A DNA stretch of 64,000 nt, from contig NZ_BAABAE010000003.1 in NCBI RefSeq assembly GCF_039537265.1, positions 620,001 to 684,000 of the forward strand, read 5' to 3'. The translations under genes and the position numbers were made by a program. The stretch is from Terrimesophilobacter bigeumensis. Its GTDB lineage: Bacteria; Actinomycetota; Actinomycetes; Actinomycetales; Microbacteriaceae. Under the pieces are notes generated by a model. It did no database searches and was not told the origin of the DNA. It worked only from the letters and a program-made list of their open reading frames with translations. Below, piece by piece: positions 60,804-64,000 of the stretch (its first letter is position 1; the number at the start of each line of letters is the position of its first letter).

Positions 60804-61107
60804 ATTCGTTGTCGGAGAGGAGATGAACACCATGACAACCGCAACCGCCCTGGAGTGCGCAACGCCTCTGAACCGCACCGTTTCCCCGAACGGTACTATG
60901 CGCGCTCCCGTGGCTCGCCGGGCTCCCGCGCGCGGCATCGACCGCGCCGTGACGACCCTCGCCGTTGCGATGCTCAAGTGGTCTCGCGCACGCGAACAGC
61001 GCGCCGCGACGACCCACCAGGAGCACTACCGTCGCCTGCAGCTGAGGAACTCGGAGCTGCAACGCGAAGCTGACGCCCTGCGCCTCACTCAGCGCATCGG
61101 GTTGTAG
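60742..61107 (+). CDS. Small basic hypothetical protein downstream of the HTH regulator
   Basis: Up to 121 residues from ATG 60742 (AAGGAG ten bases upstream); starts at 60823 or 60832 (GGAGAGGAG upstream) would give about 90 residues. The C-terminal half is helical and basic (RGIDRAVTTLAVAMLKWSRAREQRAATTHQEHYRRLQLRNSELQREADALRL), perhaps a short coiled coil. Overlap with the regulator implies co-transcription. Function unknown. Confidence 0.55.
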   Translation: MTMTAPIALLEAPEMSVVARKFVVGEEMNTMTTATALECATPLNRTVSPNGTMRAPVARRAPARGIDRAVTTLAVAMLKWSRAREQRAATTHQEHYRRLQLRNSELQREADALRLTQRIGL

Positions 61108-61157
61108 CGCCCCAAATTTTTCGACTCGACTCCGGCGAGAAGCGGTGTGCGGCTTTC

Positions 61158-61448
61158 CTAGAGCTCTTCCTCCACCCACTCCTCGCCGGAGTCGCCTGCT
61201 GCAATAGTAGCGGCGCCGCTCGAAGGATTGAAGCGAATCACCGTCACATCCTCTGAGCCGTGCGCCGGATCCAGTTCGACGATCGGCCGGCCCTCGAGCC
61301 AGGTGAGCGTCCAGCGGCGAGCGGATGCGTCCGAGCCTTTGGAGGCGTCCGACGCCGCCTGCTCGACCTCGGCGATCGCCGCGACCACAGCATCCGGCAA
61401 CCGCGTCGGCGGCTCAGCACCGAATGCCCACCGCGTACCGAGTTGCAT
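61158..61448 (-). CDS. Small conserved hypothetical protein coupled to valS
   Basis: A 96-residue acidic protein: MQLGTRWAFGAEPPTRLPDAVVAAIAEVE at the N-terminus, then RRWTLTWLEGRPIVELD, and an acidic end (GEEWVEEEL). Its ATG overlaps the valS TGA, so it is translated together with the synthetase. No function is known to me; the Trp/Pro pattern is that of a small actinobacterial family found next to valS. Confidence 0.75.
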   Translation of the reverse strand: MQLGTRWAFGAEPPTRLPDAVVAAIAEVEQAASDASKGSDASARRWTLTWLEGRPIVELDPAHGSEDVTVIRFNPSSGAATIAAGDSGEEWVEEEL

Positions 61449-64000
61449 CAGCCTGTGGTCTCGGCGAGCACGATCGAGGTCACCGCGACCTCGTCAGCCT
61501 CGGCGAACTCGAGTTCGGTGATCCGTCCGACCGCCTTGAGGTCGTCTGCGGCCTCGCGCAGGAGGGCAGGGCCGGCAATTGTCGCCGAGGCGACCTCTGT
61601 CTTTTGGGAGGCCTTCGCATCCGTCTTGGCCCGCCGGATGCCAATGAGGGCTTCGCTCACGAGCCCGAGCAGTCCGGTCGGGGCCGCACCGCCGCCCGCA
61701 ACGGGCCACGGTGCGGTGTGGATGGACTCGTCATGCGTCCAGGACCAGACTTCCTCCGTGGCGAAGGGCAGCACGGGCGCGAACAGGCGCAGCAGCACGT
61801 CGACAGCGGTGCGCAGGGCGGCCACGGCCGAGGCCTGACCCTCGGCGCCGGATGCACCGTAGGCGCGTTCCTTCACGAGTTCGAGGTAGTCGTCGCAGAA
61901 GGTCCAGAAGAACTGCTCTGCCGCCTCAAGCGCGCGAGCGTGGTCGTATTCGTCGTAGGCCTTCGTGGCGATGCGGATGACCTCGTCCAGTTCGGCGAGC
62001 AGGTCGACGTCGAGCGCTTCCGTTGGCCCCGTAGTCCGCGAAGCGGACGTATCGAAACCAAGCGGTACCTCGAACGAGTACACGAACTTCGCGGCGTTGA
62101 GCACCTTGATGGCCAGTCGCCGCCCGATCTTGATCTGCTTCGGGTTCTGCGGGTCGAAGGCCGCATCGGTTCCGAGCCGCGACGACGCCGCCCAGTACCG
62201 CACAGCATCCGAGCCGTGGTCGTCGAGCATCCCGGCGGGGGTGACGACGTTGCCCTTCGACTTCGACATCTTCTTGCGGTCGGGGTCGACGATGAAGCCG
62301 CTGATGCCGGCGTTCTTCCACGGCACGACGCCGTGCTCCAGCTGGGCGCGCAGGACGGTCGAGAACAGCCAGGTGCGGATGATGTCCTGCCCCTGGCTGC
62401 GCAGGTCGTAGGGGAAGACGAGGTCGAAGAGCTCCGGGTCGCGTTCCCAGCCGCCGGCGATCTGCGGTGTGAGGGAGGAGGTCGCCCAGGTGTCCATGAT
62501 GTCGACCTCGCCGACGAAGCCGCCGGGCACCCCGCGCTGGCTCTCGTCGTAGCCGGGGGCGGTATCCGACGAGGGGTCCACCGGGAGGGAGCTCTCGGGC
62601 GGCACGATGACCGCACCCTGCTCACCGTTCGCGTCGAGCTCGTACCAGACCGGGATGGGCACGCCGAAGAAGCGCTGTCGTGACACGAGCCAGTCGCCGG
62701 TGAGCCCGCCCACCCAGTTCTCGTAGCGCACCCTCATGAAGTCGGGGGCGAAGTTCACTTCGCGGCCGCGCTCGAGGAGCGCGTCGCGCAGTTTCTCGTC
62801 GCGTGCGCCGTTCGTGATGTACCACTGCAGGGTGCTCACGATCTCGAGCGGCTTGTCACCCTTCTCGAAGAACTTGACCGCATGCGTGATCGGCTTCGGC
62901 TCGCCTTCGAGGTCGCCGCTCTCTCGCAGCAGCTCGACCATGCGTGCCTTCGCGCTGAACACGGTCTTGCCGGCGAGTTCGGCGAAGGCGGTTTTCGCCG
63001 CATCCGTCACCAGGGCATCCGGGGCCTCGTCGACGATGCGCCCGTCCCGCCCGATGATGGTGCGGTTGGGCAGATCGAACTCACGCCACCAGACGACGTC
63101 GGTCACGTCGCCGAACGTGCAGATCATCGCGATGCCGGAGCCTTTGTCCTGCTGGGCGAGACGGTGCGCGACGACGGGCACCTCGACGTCGAAGATCGGG
63201 GTGCGCACGGTCGTGCCGAAGAGCGGCTGGTAGCGTTCGTCATCCGGATGCGCCACGAGCGCGACACAGGCGGCGAGCAGCTCAGGGCGCGTCGTCTCGA
63301 TGTGCACGGGGGAGCCGTCGGGCTTGTGGAAGGCGACCCGGTGGAACGCGGCCGGCATGTCCTTGTCTTCGAGCTCGGCCTGCGCGACAGCGGTGCGGAA
63401 CGTCACGTCCCATAGGGTGGGTGCTTCGGAGCGGTACGCCTCGCCGCGGGCGAGGTTGCGCAGGAACGCGCGCTGCGCGGCGGTCTGCGACTTGGGGCCG
63501 ATCGTGCGGTAGGTCTGCGTCCAGTCGACGGAGAGTCCGAGTTTGCGCCAGAGCGCCTCGAACTGCTGCTCGTCCTCGGCGGTGAGCTTCTCGCACAGCT
63601 CGATGAAGTTTCGGCGGCTGATCGGCAGCTGGTCGGCTGCCTTCGCGCTCTTGTTGTCGCCGCCTTCGAAAGGCGGAGTGAACGCGGGGTCGTAGGGAAG
63701 CGAAGGGTCGCAGCGCACCCCGTAGTAGTTCTGCACCCGGCGTTCGGTGGGCAGCCCGTTGTCGTCCCAGCCCATCGGGTAGAAGAGGCTCTTGCCGCGC
63801 ATTCGCTGGTAGCGTGCGGCGAGGTCCATGTGCGTGTAGCTGAAGACATGGCCGATGTGGAGCGATCCGGATGCCGTGGGCGGCGGAGTGTCGATCGAGT
63901 AGATGTTCTCGCGCGGCGTCGTATGGGCGAGGGCGGCGTCGCGGTCGAACCGGTAGGTTCCCCTGGCCTCCCATTCGGTGCCCCATTTGCTCTCCAACCC
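61448..64000 (-). CDS. valS: Valyl-tRNA synthetase, 3' part (start beyond the window)
   Basis: At least 850 residues of a class I synthetase. The HIGH motif is in DTPPPTASGSLHIGHVFSYTHMDLAARYQRM, and KMSKS in DPDRKKMSKSKGNVVTPAGML; a CP1 editing domain lies between. PPPTASGSLHIGH and WDDNGLPTERRVQN identify ValS rather than IleS. It attaches valine to tRNA-Val in the cytosol. The frame is open to base 64000. In the anticodon-binding part, FDTSASRTTGPTEA is encoded by a dispersed palindromic repeat (62025-62059) placed between conserved blocks. Confidence 0.95.
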   Translation of the reverse strand, partial: GLESKWGTEWEARGTYRFDRDAALAHTTPRENIYSIDTPPPTASGSLHIGHVFSYTHMDLAARYQRMRGKSLFYPMGWDDNGLPTERRVQNYYGVRCDPSLPYDPAFTPPFEGGDNKSAKAADQLPISRRNFIELCEKLTAEDEQQFEALWRKLGLSVDWTQTYRTIGPKSQTAAQRAFLRNLARGEAYRSEAPTLWDVTFRTAVAQAELEDKDMPAAFHRVAFHKPDGSPVHIETTRPELLAACVALVAHPDDERYQPLFGTTVRTPIFDVEVPVVAHRLAQQDKGSGIAMICTFGDVTDVVWWREFDLPNRTIIGRDGRIVDEAPDALVTDAAKTAFAELAGKTVFSAKARMVELLRESGDLEGEPKPITHAVKFFEKGDKPLEIVSTLQWYITNGARDEKLRDALLERGREVNFAPDFMRVRYENWVGGLTGDWLVSRQRFFGVPIPVWYELDANGEQGAVIVPPESSLPVDPSSDTAPGYDESQRGVPGGFVGEVDIMDTWATSSLTPQIAGGWERDPELFDLVFPYDLRSQGQDIIRTWLFSTVLRAQLEHGVVPWKNAGISGFIVDPDRKKMSKSKGNVVTPAGMLDDHGSDAVRYWAASSRLGTDAAFDPQNPKQIKIGRRLAIKVLNAAKFVYSFEVPLGFDTSASRTTGPTEALDVDLLAELDEVIRIATKAYDEYDHARALEAAEQFFWTFCDDYLELVKERAYGASGAEGQASAVAALRTAVDVLLRLFAPVLPFATEEVWSWTHDESIHTAPWPVAGGGAAPTGLLGLVSEALIGIRRAKTDAKASQKTEVASATIAGPALLREAADDLKAVGRITELEFAEADEVAVTSIVLAETTG
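62025..62059. repeat. Dispersed palindromic repeat inside valS
   Basis: GGCCCCGTAGTCCGCGAAGCGGACGTATCGAAACCA shares the TAG...GTATCGAAACCA ends of the intergenic copy at 17159-17197 and has an internal palindrome GTCCGC-GAA-GCGGAC. It is read in frame by valS. Confidence 0.65.

Overview
The window is about 64 kb of high-GC DNA from an actinomycete. Several signs point to the family Microbacteriaceae: very high G+C at third codon positions, many leaderless or short-leader genes, actinobacterial genes (ECF sigma with zinc-finger anti-sigma, DUF2510 proteins, a truncated globin, a mycothiol-linked DsbA-like protein, two ClpP paralogues), and palindromic intergenic repeats of the kind common in that family. 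From the right end back to about 17.5 kb, the conserved genes (valS, clpX, clpP2, clpP1, tig, nei, rpiB, the DsbA-like protein, pepN, globin) follow the same order as the Mycobacterium tuberculosis Rv2448c-Rv2470 block. Accessory modules are inserted between these housekeeping genes.

Layout. 1-8.8 kb: C-terminus of a probable exported protein, ettA, two thioesterases, an ECF sigma/anti-sigma pair back to back with a Rieske/DUF2231/lipoprotein operon, and two unknown proteins plus a DUF2510 membrane protein. 8.8-17 kb: a FAD-dependent dehydrogenase, then an IclR regulator divergent from a complete translationally coupled hutHUGI operon (histidine to glutamate plus formamide). 17-29.6 kb: small membrane protein, globin, MscS channel, aminopeptidase N, DsbA-like protein, RpiB, Nei-type glycosylase, PaiB-like protein, amidohydrolase and a two-component system. 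29.6-37.4 kb: a 59-residue DUF2510 protein, a giant zinc-ribbon membrane protein, an NDUFA9-like reductase, a 21-residue six-cysteine peptide divergent from an ArsR repressor, and a DMT exporter with a histidine-rich tail.

37.45-41.33 kb is a small integrative element lodged in a tRNA-Gly gene. It has 44-bp direct repeats, a frameshifted tyrosine integrase and three cargo genes: a TIR-like (PF10137-type) effector with an N-terminal winged-helix-like region, a 44-residue basic protein and a 279-residue protein of unknown family. This cargo is the best candidate in the window for an undescribed defence system.

41.5-48.1 kb: tRNA-Pro, trigger factor, clpP1, clpP2, a copC/ycnI/membrane-protein operon and clpX. 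48.15-48.31 kb is a non-coding stretch that can fold into a 20-bp stem enclosing three hairpins. 48.4-55.9 kb: an alpha-glucoside operon (ROK regulator, two permeases, binding protein, GH15, GH31) without an ATPase gene. 56-64 kb: a BenE-like transporter with no normal start codon, an M3 peptidase, a methyltransferase, an autoregulated HTH gene behind a 14-bp iteron array, and the 3' part of valS.
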